Counted from the first letter of the stretch, positions 9,191 to 17,958 are shown. The stretch: 64,000 bases of DNA from Microtetraspora niveoalba (GCF_001570405.1 NZ_BBYM01000017.1:248001-312000), one strand, 5' to 3'. The notes: generated by a model from the sequence alone, not told the origin. Program-made: numbers and translations.

Positions 9191-10342
9191 ATGGAGCTCC
9201 CCTTCCCCATCTCGACCTACCACGAGCGGATGTCCCGGGTGCGCGCCCGGATGACCGAGCAGGGACTCGACGGCCTGATGTTGTCCATGCCCGACGTCGT
9301 GCACTGGCTGACCGGCGTCAACTCGGTCGGCTACCTCTGGCCGCAGGCGCTCATCGTCGACGGCTCGGCGGGCGAGCCCACCTACGTCACCCGCACGACC
9401 GAGGCGCCGGGCGTCGCCTTCTGCTCCTGGCTGACCAGTCCCCGGGTGTACGACATCGCGGTGGAGGACTCGGTCGAGGTGATCGCCGAGGTGATCAGAG
9501 CACGCGGCCTCGACCAGGCCCGGGTCGGCGTCGAGCTGGACGCCTTCACGCTGCTGCCGGGCAACTGGGACCGGCTGCGCGCGGCGCTGCCCGGGGTCAC
9601 CTGGGTGGACGCCTCCAACCTGGTGCCCGAGGAGCGCCTGGTGAAGTCGGCGGCCGAGATCGCCTACCAGCGGCAGGCGGCGGAGATGGCCGACTACGCG
9701 ATGGAGCGGGTGTTCGAGGCGATCCGGCCCGGTATGGCCGAGACCGAGGTGGCGGGGATCGCGGCCAAGGCGCTCGGCGAGGCGGGCAGCGAGTTCGCCG
9801 CGATCCCGCCGATGGTCGTGTCCGGCGAGCGCAGCGCGCTGGTGCACGCCCTGGCCTCCCGCCGCACGTTGTCGCGCGGCGACGTGGTCTGCGTCGAGAT
9901 CGCCGGGGTGGTGCACCGCTATCACGCGGTGCTGATGCGTACCGTGGTGATCGGCGAGCCGTCGGCCCGTGTCCGCGAGGTCGCCGACTGCGCGGGACGC
10001 GCCACCGAGGCCGCCATCGCCGCGGCGAAGCCGGGCGCCCCCGCGGCCGCGCCCGAGGAGGCGTGCAACGCCGTGCTGAACGAGCTCGGCCTGCTGCCCA
10101 ACCGGTGCCACCGGGTCGGCTACAGCCTCGGCGTCGCCTTCCCGCCCGGCTGGCTGGAGCCGATGACCCTGGTCAAGGGAGACCCGCACGTGCTCGGCCC
10201 CAACATGTCGTTCACGATCGAGCCGAACCTCAGCCTGGCCGACGAGGGGTTCGGGATCAAGATGGGCGACACCGCGCTGTGCACACCGGACGGGTCGGTC
10301 AGCCTGTCCAGGCTCGACCACTCGCTGCGCGTGGTCGGCTGA
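9191..10342 (+). CDS. M24-fold hydrolase, creatinase/ectoine hydrolase-like, missing usual metal ligands
   Basis: A 383-residue pita-bread-fold protein. The N-terminal creatinase-type domain (about residues 1-150) is followed by the catalytic M24 domain. Metal-dependent relatives (Xaa-Pro peptidase, methionine aminopeptidase) carry D, D, H, E, E ligands. Here the first Asp region reads VCVEIAGVVHRYHAVLMRT without the Asp pair, the His segment reads GYSLGVAFPPGW, and the last Glu is replaced in IKMGDTAL; only the Glu in FTIEPNL remains. This pattern resembles metal-independent creatinase and the ectoine hydrolase DoeA/EutD group, so hydrolysis of a small cyclic or guanidino amide is more likely than peptide cleavage. 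The start follows AAAGGA at 9181-9186. It overlaps neither neighbour but sits 16 bp after the amidohydrolase. Confidence 0.85.
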   Translation: MELPFPISTYHERMSRVRARMTEQGLDGLMLSMPDVVHWLTGVNSVGYLWPQALIVDGSAGEPTYVTRTTEAPGVAFCSWLTSPRVYDIAVEDSVEVIAEVIRARGLDQARVGVELDAFTLLPGNWDRLRAALPGVTWVDASNLVPEERLVKSAAEIAYQRQAAEMADYAMERVFEAIRPGMAETEVAGIAAKALGEAGSEFAAIPPMVVSGERSALVHALASRRTLSRGDVVCVEIAGVVHRYHAVLMRTVVIGEPSARVREVADCAGRATEAAIAAAKPGAPAAAPEEACNAVLNELGLLPNRCHRVGYSLGVAFPPGWLEPMTLVKGDPHVLGPNMSFTIEPNLSLADEGFGIKMGDTALCTPDGSVSLSRLDHSLRVVG

Positions 10343-10344
10343 CC

Positions 10345-11754
10345 ATGAGGGATTCGATCGCCCGCGCGGTCGCGGCGGCGGCGCCCCGGCCGCTCTGGCT
10401 CGATCTCGCCGCCACGACCGGGCGGGCACCCGAGAGCTCGCCCGCCCTGGCCGGGGACACCACCTGCGACCTGGCGGTCGTCGGGGGCGGCTTCTCCGGG
10501 CTGTGGACGGCGCTGCTGGCCAAGGAACGCGACCCCGGCCGCGACGTGGTGCTGATCGAGGCGAAAACCGTCGGCTGGGCCGCGTCCGGCCGCAACGGCG
10601 GCTTCGTCTCCTCCAGCCTCACCCACGGCCTGGCCAACGGAGCCGACCGCTGGCCGAACGAGATCGCCACGCTGGAACGGCTCGGCCTGGCCAACCTGGA
10701 CGAGCTGGAGCAGACGATCGCCCGCTACGGCATCGACTGCTCCTTCCAGCGCAAGGGCAAGATGTGGGCGGCCACCCGCCCGCACGAGTCCCGCGCGCTG
10801 GAGCACATGTGCGAACTGGCCGCCAGGCACGGCCGGAAGATCACGCCGCTCTCCGGTGACCAGGCGCGTGCCAGGGTCGGCTCTCCCACCTACCTGTCCG
10901 GCGCACTGGACACCGAGGGGTACGCGCTGGTCGACCCGGCCGCACTCGCGTACGGACTGCGCGCCGTGTGCGAACGGCTCGGCGTGCGCGTCTTCGAAGG
11001 CACCCGGGTGACGGATCTGACCGCCACGCCGAAGGGGATCGTGCTGGCCACACCGTACGGACGGGTCGGGGCCGACCGTGTGGCGCTGGCCACGAACGTG
11101 TTCCCTTCACTCCTGCGGCGGCTACGCCTGTTCACCGTCCCTGTGTACGACTACGTGCTGGCCACCGAGCCCCTGTCGTCCGGGCAACTCGCGTCGATCG
11201 GCTGGGACGGAGGCGAGGGCGTCAGCGACTGCGGCAACCAGTTCCACTACTACCGGCGCACTCCGGACGACCGGATCCTGTGGGGCGGCTACGACGCGGT
11301 CTACCACTACGGCAGCGGGCTTCGACCGGAGCTGGACCAGCGGCCCGAGACGTTCCTGAAGCTGGCCGAGCACTTCCACCGGACGTTCCCGCAACTGGAG
11401 GGGGTGCCCTTCAGTCACCGCTGGGGCGGCGCGATCGACACCTGCACCCGCTTCACCGCGTTCTACGGGACGGCGAAGGCGGGCCGGGTCGCCTACGCGC
11501 TGGGCTTCACCGGCCTCGGCGTCGCGTCGACCCGGTTCGGCGCCAATGTGATGCTCGACCTGCTCTCCGGCACGCCGACGGAGCGGACGGAGCTGGAGAT
11601 GGTCCGTTCCCGGCCGATCCCGTTCCCGCCGGAGCCACTGCGCTACACCGGCGTGGAGCTGACCCGCCGCTCGATGGCCGCCGCCGACGACACCGGCAGG
11701 CGCAACCTGTGGCTGCGCACCCTGGACCGGCTCGGCGTCGGCTTCGACTCCTGA
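10345..11754 (+). CDS. FAD-dependent amine oxidase, DAO family (gamma-glutamylputrescine oxidase-like)
   Basis: A 469-residue flavoprotein of the D-amino-acid oxidase superfamily, close in pattern to PuuB-type gamma-glutamylputrescine oxidases and other sarcosine/amine oxidases. The FAD site near residue 33 reads LAVVGGGFSGLWTA, followed by the family-specific GWAASGRNGGF. The C-terminal flavin segment has the glycine pair in GFTGLGVASTRFG. Such enzymes oxidise a C-N bond to an imine with release of hydrogen peroxide. The ATG at 10345 lies two bases after the M24 stop, indicating coupling. As the last gene of the operon it ends just before a strong hairpin at 11786-11819. No glutamine-synthetase-like PuuA is present, so the classical Puu route is incomplete and the substrate may differ. 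Confidence 0.88.
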   Translation: MRDSIARAVAAAAPRPLWLDLAATTGRAPESSPALAGDTTCDLAVVGGGFSGLWTALLAKERDPGRDVVLIEAKTVGWAASGRNGGFVSSSLTHGLANGADRWPNEIATLERLGLANLDELEQTIARYGIDCSFQRKGKMWAATRPHESRALEHMCELAARHGRKITPLSGDQARARVGSPTYLSGALDTEGYALVDPAALAYGLRAVCERLGVRVFEGTRVTDLTATPKGIVLATPYGRVGADRVALATNVFPSLLRRLRLFTVPVYDYVLATEPLSSGQLASIGWDGGEGVSDCGNQFHYYRRTPDDRILWGGYDAVYHYGSGLRPELDQRPETFLKLAEHFHRTFPQLEGVPFSHRWGGAIDTCTRFTAFYGTAKAGRVAYALGFTGLGVASTRFGANVMLDLLSGTPTERTELEMVRSRPIPFPPEPLRYTGVELTRRSMAAADDTGRRNLWLRTLDRLGVGFDS

Positions 11755-11785
11755 CATCCGGGGCCGGCCGATGCGACCGGCCGAC

Positions 11786-11819
11786 GCGAACGCGGTCCCG
11801 CGGTCGGGACCGCGTTCGC
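11786..11819. terminator. Bidirectional hairpin terminator between convergent genes
   Basis: A perfect 15-bp stem (11786-11800 with 11805-11819) and a 4-base loop CGGT, followed by CTTTCC on the plus strand. It lies 32 bp after the amine-oxidase stop and 24 bp beyond the convergent flavoprotein stop, so it probably ends both transcripts. Confidence 0.8.
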
Positions 11820-11842
11820 CTTTCCACCGCGGACCCCGCCGC

Positions 11843-13267
11843 TCACAGGCCGTACTCCTCCAGCAGATGGAGCCAGATCTCGCTCACGGTCGGGAACGAC
11901 GGGACGGCGTGCCACAGCCGGTCGAGGGTGACCTCGCCGATCACCGCGACGGTGGCCGAGTGGAGGAGGTCGACCACCGTCGGACCGACGAACGTGACGC
12001 CGAGGAGCACGCGACGGTCCTCGTCGACGACCAGCTTCGCCCGCCCGGTGTAGCCCTCCGCCTGCAGGTACGCGCCGGACACCGCGCCGATGTCGGACTC
12101 CACGGCGCGTACGGCGAAGCCGTCGGCGCGGGCCCGCGCCTCCGTGCGGCCGACCGCGCAGACCTGCGGGTCGGTGAAGATGACCTGGGGGGCGCCCCGG
12201 TCGTCGGCGATGTCACGCAGCGCCCGCTGGTTGTCGGGCCGCCCCTGGGCGCGGGCGGCGATCACGTCGCCGCATATGTGGGCCTGGTATTTGCCCATAT
12301 GGGTGAGCAGGTTGCGGCCGTTGACGTCGCCCACGGCGTAGAGCCAGCCGTCGGAGACGCCCGTCGCCCGCATGCTCGCGTCCACCTCGATCGGGCCGAC
12401 CGCAGGCAGGCCGATCGTGTCCAGGCCGATGTCACCGACGGCCGCCCGCCGCCCGGTGCCGACGAGGATCTCGTCCGCCTCGATCACCGCGCCGTCGTCG
12501 GTGTGGACGGTCACCGGGCCGCCGGGGACGGGCCGCTCGACCCGGACGCACGAGCGGCCGAAGCGCACGTCGATCCCCGAGTCCTGGAACGACTTCGCCA
12601 GCAGCTCGCCGGCGAACGGCTCGTTCCGGGCGAGCAGGCGGTCGCCGCGTACGAACATGGTCGTCTCGTGGGCACCGAGGGAGTGCAGCGCCTGGGACAT
12701 CTCGCAGGCGACGGCTCCGCCGCCGATCACGGCCAGACGCTTGGGCACCCGCTGGACGGCGGTCGCCTCCCGGTTCGTCCACGGACGCGCCTCCCGCAGT
12801 CCGGGCGTGTCGGGGATCCATGGATCGCTGCCGGTCGCGATGGCGACCGCGTGCCGCGCCCGCAGCGGCCGTACGCCGCCGTCCGGTGTCGTCACCTCGA
12901 CCCGCAGTGGCCCGGCCAGGCGTCCCCGGCCCCGGACGAACGCCGCCGGGACGTTCTCGATCCAGCTCACCTGGCCGCCGTCGTCGAGGTGGGACACGGT
13001 CTCGTCGCGGCGGGCCAGCACCGCGGCGGCGTCGATCGGGCCGCGCAGCTCCAGCCCCGGGACCCGGCTCACCTCGGCCGCGAGCCCCATCGGACGCAGC
13101 AGCGCCTTGCTCGGGATGCACGCGTAGTAGGCGCACTCCCCACCGGCCAGACGCTCCTCCACGACCGCGGCCGTCAGGCCGCCCCGTACGGCACGCTTCG
13201 CGACGTTCTCCCCGACAGGTCCCGCACCTATCACGATCACATCGAAAACGTCGTTTCCGTCCGACAT
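11843..13267 (-). CDS. FAD/NAD(P)-dependent pyridine nucleotide-disulfide oxidoreductase
   Basis: A 474-residue class I disulfide oxidoreductase related to dihydrolipoamide dehydrogenase and mercuric reductase. It has the FAD site (VIVIGAGPVGENVAKRA), the redox cysteine pair in GGECAYYACIPSKALL (spacing C-x4-C), a NAD(P) site near residue 175 (LAVIGGGAVACEMSQAL) and the second FAD motif in LYAVGDVNG. The C-terminal dimerisation domain lacks the catalytic His-Glu pair typical of lipoamide dehydrogenase: the end reads LWHAVPSFPTVSEIWLHL, with HAVPSFPT in the place of the usual HAHPT. The ATG at 13267 is preferred over the GTG at 13273 because a GGGGG stretch then sits five bases upstream. The partner disulfide is unknown; it may serve a small thiol or NADPH:quinone reduction. 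Confidence 0.87.
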   Translation of the reverse strand: MSDGNDVFDVIVIGAGPVGENVAKRAVRGGLTAAVVEERLAGGECAYYACIPSKALLRPMGLAAEVSRVPGLELRGPIDAAAVLARRDETVSHLDDGGQVSWIENVPAAFVRGRGRLAGPLRVEVTTPDGGVRPLRARHAVAIATGSDPWIPDTPGLREARPWTNREATAVQRVPKRLAVIGGGAVACEMSQALHSLGAHETTMFVRGDRLLARNEPFAGELLAKSFQDSGIDVRFGRSCVRVERPVPGGPVTVHTDDGAVIEADEILVGTGRRAAVGDIGLDTIGLPAVGPIEVDASMRATGVSDGWLYAVGDVNGRNLLTHMGKYQAHICGDVIAARAQGRPDNQRALRDIADDRGAPQVIFTDPQVCAVGRTEARARADGFAVRAVESDIGAVSGAYLQAEGYTGRAKLVVDEDRRVLLGVTFVGPTVVDLLHSATVAVIGEVTLDRLWHAVPSFPTVSEIWLHLLEEYGL

Positions 13268-13612
13268 GGGCACCCCCGCCGTGTGACCAGCGCGCTTCGC
13301 ATCAGTCTTTCATCGGCTCGGGCGACGGCACGGCAAGCATGGGCAAGGGCGAATGCCTGGATCACCGGGCTGCCTTTCCGGTTTTCCGGCCATAGCTGCG
13401 CAATCGGACGCTTTGTTGAGATTTTTGGGTGAGCTGCGCGGCTTCGGCGGGCGCGGCGGCGAGACCTTCACGGAGCGCCCTGTCGCCGTGATCCGTTGGT
13501 GCGAGTCCCCGGGCCTGTGACAGCACAACACGCGGTGTTGGTGCCGCACTGTCATAGATTGCTGTCCTGTTTTTCACGCGGACCGGACTCCCGGAGCGAC
13601 AGGAGCGAAACC
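13268..13612. other. Divergent intergenic region
   Basis: About 345 bp between two divergent genes. It should hold both promoters; no clear inverted-repeat operator was found. A minus-strand stretch at about 13510-13365 reads like coding sequence (for example SVRLRSYGRKTGK, recalling the start of deazaflavin-dependent nitroreductase-like proteins) but has no start codon and no continuation, so at most it is a remnant. Confidence 0.3.
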
Positions 13613-14836
13613 TTGCCACCGACCGGCACCACGATCCGGATCCGAGTCCGGATGAGGGCTCGCCCCACCGACGAGCCGCACCGTGTCTCCAGCCAGCTCG
13701 AGCTCCTGTTCGACCTCACTTTCGTGGTCGCGGTCGCCAGCGCCACCGCCCAGTTCGCGCACGCCATCGCCGACGGTCACGGCCTCACCGGATCGGTCCC
13801 CTTCCTCCAGGTGTTCTTCGCGATCTGGTGGGCGTGGATGAACTTCACGTGGTTCGCCTCGTCCTACGACACCGACGACGTCGCGTACCGGCTGCTGACC
13901 ATGGTGCAGATGGCCGGGGTGCTGGTCCTGGCCGCCGGTGTGCCCGCCGCGGCCCGTCAGTCCGACTACGGTGTCGTCACGCTGGGCTACCTCATCATGA
14001 GGATGGCGCTGGTGGCCCAATGGGTGCGGGCCGGTCTGGAAGACCCGGCGAGCCGCCGCACCGCGCTGCGGTACGCCTCGGGCATCAGCCTCGTCCAGGT
14101 GGGATGGGTGCTTCGCCTCGTCCTGCAGGAGACGGGCGTCCTGCACACGTCCTTCGGGCTGCCGTCCTTCGTCTGCCTGGTCGCCTTGGAACTGGCGGTG
14201 CCACGGTGGGCGGAACGGGTCAGGCGGACGAACTGGCACCCGCACCACATCGCCGAACGCTTCGGCCTGTTCACGATCATTCTGCTCGGTGAGAGTGTCC
14301 TGGCCGCGAGCAGGGGAGTCGCGGGAGCGCTCGAAACGGGCCGGATCAGCGGCCCCTTCGTCGTCATCGCCGTCTCCGGCCTCGTCCTGCTGTTCGCTCT
14401 TTGGTGGGTCTACTTCCTCGTGGAGGCCGGGGAAGGTCTCAGTGACCGCCGTCATCGGTCGTTCCTGTGGGGATACGGCCACTACGGCATCTTCGCGGCC
14501 CTGGCGGCCTTGGGCGCCGGGCTCGAAGTGGCGGTGGAGCAGAGCGGGCACGAGGTACACGCGTCGTCGTTGGCACTCGGCTACGCGGTCGCCGTCCCGG
14601 TCGCTGTGTTCCTCACCCTGTTGTGGGCGGTGAACGCGCTCGTCCTCGCAGAGCCGGTCACCCATCCCGTCGCGGTCCTGGCCTGCGTCATCGCCATCGT
14701 GTCGCTGCCGCTCGCGACCCCCTGGGCCGGCGTGGCCGCCGTGGTCGCGGCGATCGCCGCCGTCTGCGTGCTGTTGGTCGCCGTCACGATCGCGATCGGC
14801 GCGGTTCGGCGTCCGCGTGGGAACGCGTCGTCATAG
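13613..14836 (+). CDS. Low temperature requirement protein A (LtrA) family membrane protein
   Basis: A 407-residue integral membrane protein of the LtrA family, with the conserved N-terminal motif ELLFDLTFVVAVASATAQFAH and, later, HHIAERFGLFTIILLGESVL. Roughly ten transmembrane segments follow to the C-terminus. LtrA proteins are widespread in actinomycetes, but their molecular function is unknown; the name comes from a Listeria cold-growth mutant. I chose the TTG at 13613 because AGGAG (13601-13605) stands seven bases before it; ATG 13652 is the alternative and would shorten the protein by 13 residues. It converges with the MFS gene 130 bp downstream, with no obvious hairpin between. Confidence 0.88.
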   Translation: MPPTGTTIRIRVRMRARPTDEPHRVSSQLELLFDLTFVVAVASATAQFAHAIADGHGLTGSVPFLQVFFAIWWAWMNFTWFASSYDTDDVAYRLLTMVQMAGVLVLAAGVPAAARQSDYGVVTLGYLIMRMALVAQWVRAGLEDPASRRTALRYASGISLVQVGWVLRLVLQETGVLHTSFGLPSFVCLVALELAVPRWAERVRRTNWHPHHIAERFGLFTIILLGESVLAASRGVAGALETGRISGPFVVIAVSGLVLLFALWWVYFLVEAGEGLSDRRHRSFLWGYGHYGIFAALAALGAGLEVAVEQSGHEVHASSLALGYAVAVPVAVFLTLLWAVNALVLAEPVTHPVAVLACVIAIVSLPLATPWAGVAAVVAAIAAVCVLLVAVTIAIGAVRRPRGNASS

Positions 14837-14965
14837 CGTGTGATCCGCATCGAGCGGCGCGTCGTCGAACTCGGGGCGGCCGGGCGGCTGGCCCGCTCAC
14901 ACGATGGACGGACGACCAGCAGCGGCGGGAGAGCGCCGCGCCGGTCGCCCTGCAGACCATGACCA

Positions 14966-16165
14966 CTACGTCGACATGCCGACCGAGACCGAGATCGGCC
15001 GGTCTCCGGCCTGCTCGCGGCCCAGTTCCCGTACGGGTCTGATCAGCAGCAGCGCGGCCACCACGCCGACGGCCACCATCGCCGAGCCCAGCAGGAAGGC
15101 CCGCGGCTCGACCAGCAGGGCGGCCGGTCCCGCCAGCGCCTGGCCGACCGCCATGCCCGCGACCGACCCGGCCACCTGGTAGGCCGAGACCCGGTTGAGG
15201 ACGTCCGGTGCGACCTGCGTCTGCACGCTGGTCGACCACATCACCGACCAGAACGCCCACGCGCACCCCCCGAGCACGTGCCCGGCCATCAGCACCGGCA
15301 GCGGCGACCCGAGGGCGACCGTCAGCGGCACCGCCACATATCCGGACAGTGCCACCGCTCCCGCCGCCAGCGGCCGGCGCGGCCGGAGCCGGATCGCGAC
15401 CAGCCCGCCGACCACCGTCCCCAGGCCGAGCGCCGCCATCACCCAGCCGTAGTCGACCCCGATGACCTGCGACGACAGCGGCACATACGGCCCGACCACC
15501 AGAACGCCCCAGAACACCCAGACCAGGATGACCGACCACATCCAGCTCCTGGCCTTGAACTCGTGCCACCCTCGGCGCAGATCGCTCAGCACGTTCGCGG
15601 GCTCCGGCTTGGGGACGGCGACGCGGACCAGCAGCAGGCACACCGCGCTGACCAGGAACGTTCCCGCGTCCAACGCGTAGACGAAGACCGGACCGGCCGC
15701 CAGCACCAGGATCCCGGCCAGCGCCGGCCCGGCCAGCTGGGTGATCGCTTCGGCGATCTTCAGGGTGGCGTTGGCCCGCTGCGCATCCCGGGCGACGAGC
15801 GGCACCATCCCGTTCACCCCGGGCTCGAACATCCCGGCCGCCGTGCCGGAAAAGAACGCCGTCACCAGCAACAGGGCGTACGGCGGAGCGCCATCGAGGA
15901 AGGCGAACGCCACCGCGCACTGAGTGAAGATCCGCACCACGTCCGCGCCGATCATCATGGTCCGGGCGCCGAAACGGTCGGCGAAGACCCCGCCGAACAG
16001 GATGAAGAGAACAGCGGAAGCGGTCCAGACGGCCAGCACATACCCGACTCCCGCGATGCCGTATACCTGGCCGATCGCGAGTGCGGCGGCGACGGGCATC
16101 ATGGCGTCGCCGAGCAGCGAGATCGTCCGGGCACCGAAGTAGAGGGTGAAGTTCCTCGTCCACAT
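14966..16165 (-). CDS. Major facilitator superfamily transporter (drug/antibiotic exporter type)
   Basis: A 399-residue MFS protein with about 12 transmembrane segments. It starts MWTRNFTLYFGARTISLLGDAM and carries the motif-A-like loop GGVFADRFGARTMM between TM2 and TM3, as in the MFS_3/EntS-like group of exporters. The start is uncertain. TTG 16174 lies in frame upstream, but it would touch the inverted repeat 16176-16191 and neither start has a clear ribosome-binding site; ATG 16165 may be close to a leaderless start. It diverges from an AraC/GlxA regulator 72 bp away, which probably controls it. The substrate is unknown. Confidence 0.87.
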   Translation of the reverse strand: MWTRNFTLYFGARTISLLGDAMMPVAAALAIGQVYGIAGVGYVLAVWTASAVLFILFGGVFADRFGARTMMIGADVVRIFTQCAVAFAFLDGAPPYALLLVTAFFSGTAAGMFEPGVNGMVPLVARDAQRANATLKIAEAITQLAGPALAGILVLAAGPVFVYALDAGTFLVSAVCLLLVRVAVPKPEPANVLSDLRRGWHEFKARSWMWSVILVWVFWGVLVVGPYVPLSSQVIGVDYGWVMAALGLGTVVGGLVAIRLRPRRPLAAGAVALSGYVAVPLTVALGSPLPVLMAGHVLGGCAWAFWSVMWSTSVQTQVAPDVLNRVSAYQVAGSVAGMAVGQALAGPAALLVEPRAFLLGSAMVAVGVVAALLLIRPVRELGREQAGDRPISVSVGMST

Positions 16166-16175
16166 GGGCAGCAAT

Positions 16176-16191
16176 TCTGGATATTTCCAGA
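16176..16191. promoter_or_regulatory. Candidate operator TCTGGA-TATT-TCCAGA
   Basis: A perfect inverted repeat with 6-base arms and an AT-rich 4-base centre, in the short gap between the divergent MFS and AraC/GlxA genes and only 10 bp from the MFS ATG. It probably overlaps the MFS promoter or leader. The regulator that binds it may be the adjacent AraC-type protein, although AraC proteins more often bind direct repeats. Confidence 0.5.
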
Positions 16192-16237
16192 TCAGAGCAC
16201 CGGTGTCCCAGATGACATCATTAGGTACATTTGCGCC

Positions 16238-17233
16238 ATGCTCTCAGCGCCACCTCCGGCCACGCTCCCGGAATGCCCCCCAGCGCCTCCCGCGCCGCCC
16301 GACGCGCACCGCGTGGTCGCCCTGGTCGGTGCGAACCAGGAGCTCTACCCGGTCACCTCTGCGTCGGCGGTCTTCGGCTACCAGGGGCACGAGATCCCCC
16401 AGCACTACAGCTTCCGCCTCTGCGCCGAACACCCCGGCCGGCTCACCACCACCCTCGGCGCGCCCATCCACGTCGAACACGGCCTCGACGCCCTCGACAC
16501 CGCTGACACCGTTGTCATCGCCGGCTGGACGGTCGCCCCCACGCCCGCCGTCCTCGACGCCGTCGCCGGCGTCCACGCCAGAGGCGGCCGGATCGTCGCC
16601 GTCTGCGCCGGGATCTACATCCCCGCCGCCCTCGGCCTGCTCGACGGCCGGCGCGCCTCGGTCCACTGGGAACTCACCGCCGACCTGGCCGCGCGCCACC
16701 CCCGCATCGTCCACGACGACACCGTCATCTACGTGGACCACGGCGACGTCGCCACCGCCGGAGCCTCGGCCGCCACCCTCGACCTCTGTCTCCACCAGGT
16801 CCTCCAGGAGCACGGCGCCTCCCACGCCATGCGCATCGGCCGCCAGCTCGCCGCCGGACCGCACCGCGAGGGCTGCCAGCGCCAGTACCCTCCTCTCCCG
16901 ACGACCGGCCCCATGCCGGACTCCCTGGCCGGATTGCTGGAATGGCTGCTCGCCAACCTGGCCGACCCCATCACCGTCGAGGACATGGCCGCTTTCTCCG
17001 GCGTCTCCCGCCGCACCCTCACCCGCCAGTTCGCCGACCAGCTCGGCGTCCCACCAGCCCGCTGGCTGCTGGAACGCCGCCTGGCCGCCACCCGCGCGAT
17101 GCTGGAGGACACCGACCTGCCGGTCGAGACCATCGCCGCCCGCGTCGGCCTCTCCTCGGCGGTCAACCTGCGCCGCCGCTTCCACACCGCCCTGAACACC
17201 ACCCCGGCCGCCTACCGCCGCTCCTTCCGCTGA
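16238..17233 (+). CDS. GlxA/AraC family transcriptional regulator
   Basis: A 331-residue regulator. An N-terminal DJ-1/PfpI-like (GATase-1-like) domain covers about residues 20-195, with the nucleophile-elbow region RIVAVCAGIYIPAALGLL. A C-terminal AraC-type double helix-turn-helix covers about residues 230-330 (ITVEDMAAFSGVSRRTLTRQ, then VETIAARVGLSSAVNLRRRF). This two-domain layout is typical of GlxA-like activators. The start ATG 16238 has no strong ribosome-binding site; a downstream start would cut the first domain. It diverges from the MFS transporter gene and most likely activates it in response to a small molecule sensed by the DJ-1-like domain. Confidence 0.9.
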   Translation: MLSAPPPATLPECPPAPPAPPDAHRVVALVGANQELYPVTSASAVFGYQGHEIPQHYSFRLCAEHPGRLTTTLGAPIHVEHGLDALDTADTVVIAGWTVAPTPAVLDAVAGVHARGGRIVAVCAGIYIPAALGLLDGRRASVHWELTADLAARHPRIVHDDTVIYVDHGDVATAGASAATLDLCLHQVLQEHGASHAMRIGRQLAAGPHREGCQRQYPPLPTTGPMPDSLAGLLEWLLANLADPITVEDMAAFSGVSRRTLTRQFADQLGVPPARWLLERRLAATRAMLEDTDLPVETIAARVGLSSAVNLRRRFHTALNTTPAAYRRSFR

Positions 17234-17457
17234 CGCCGACTCCGACGTGGCCGCCGGTGCCCAGCGGTCAACCTGGCCGATACGGCGGGCGCCGACGACG
17301 GCTCCGGTGACGCCCGGCCAGGCCGGAGTCCACACCACGGCGAGGGCCGAAACCGTGGCGCCGTGCAGTACGGGGGATGGCGCCGTCGGCGAGCCCTCGC
17401 CAAGACGGCTGCCGATCGTAAGATCGCTCGGCGGTCGGAGCGGAGGCGGACGGGCGG

Positions 17458-17958
17458 TCAGGCGAGGGGCGCTGCGCGCGGGGCGTGTTCAATTTCCCGC
17501 ACCCATGCCAACGCTTCGTCGACGGAGTCACGGCACAGCCCGATCTCCGGATCGATCGTGATCAGCAGCGTAGGTTCACGACGGCGCCTCGCCCAGTCGC
17601 GGGCCTCAGGAGTATGGGCGTCGTCGACCCACACCGCGGGCCGACCGGCCGTGAATGCGGCGATGGCCGGCACCTTCTCCCGGGGGTGGAAGGGCGATCG
17701 AGGCATGGCCACCACCGGCAGGGGCGGTATCCCCAGCACGGGCGCGAGGAGACGGTTCGCCTCCTCGTTCCATCCCGTAGCCCACGCCACGTCGAACAGC
17801 CGGCCGAGTTCGATGATCCACTGCCCATGTGCCGAGCAGAGACGTACCGGCTCCTCGTCGGCGAACATCACGTACTCGCCGAACCCTTCAGGACACCGAG
17901 TCGCGGCGAAGGGGTTGAGAACGCCGTCCACGTCGAGGAGGAACAAGGGCCATCCCAC
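17458..17958 (-). CDS. Small HAD-like domain protein
   Basis: A 166-residue protein with the HAD motif I near its start (FLLDVDGVLNPF, where the two Asp residues would be nucleophile and acid/base). A motif-II-like threonine lies in VAWATGWNEEANRLL, and a late acidic motif is in PAVWVDDAHT. It has no cap domain. Short HAD-fold proteins of this kind are common in actinomycetes; some are annotated by similarity to the HAD domain of RNA-repair proteins. The substrate is unknown. It converges with the GlxA-type regulator, separated by 224 bp in which I found no clear terminator. Confidence 0.78.
   Translation of the reverse strand: MGWPLFLLDVDGVLNPFAATRCPEGFGEYVMFADEEPVRLCSAHGQWIIELGRLFDVAWATGWNEEANRLLAPVLGIPPLPVVAMPRSPFHPREKVPAIAAFTAGRPAVWVDDAHTPEARDWARRRREPTLLITIDPEIGLCRDSVDEALAWVREIEHAPRAAPLA

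Noticed and set aside
3578..11754. Classical Puu putrescine pathway
   Set aside because: There is no gamma-glutamylputrescine synthetase, aldehyde dehydrogenase or PuuD hydrolase, so that pathway is not encoded as such.
13362..13619. Possible minus-strand gene with a nitroreductase-like start
   Set aside because: Only a dozen residues look familiar, with no start codon or continuation.
14784..16163. Minus-strand frame overlapping the MFS transporter
   Set aside because: Shadow of the MFS gene in another frame; Arg/Gly-rich without domains or membrane helices.
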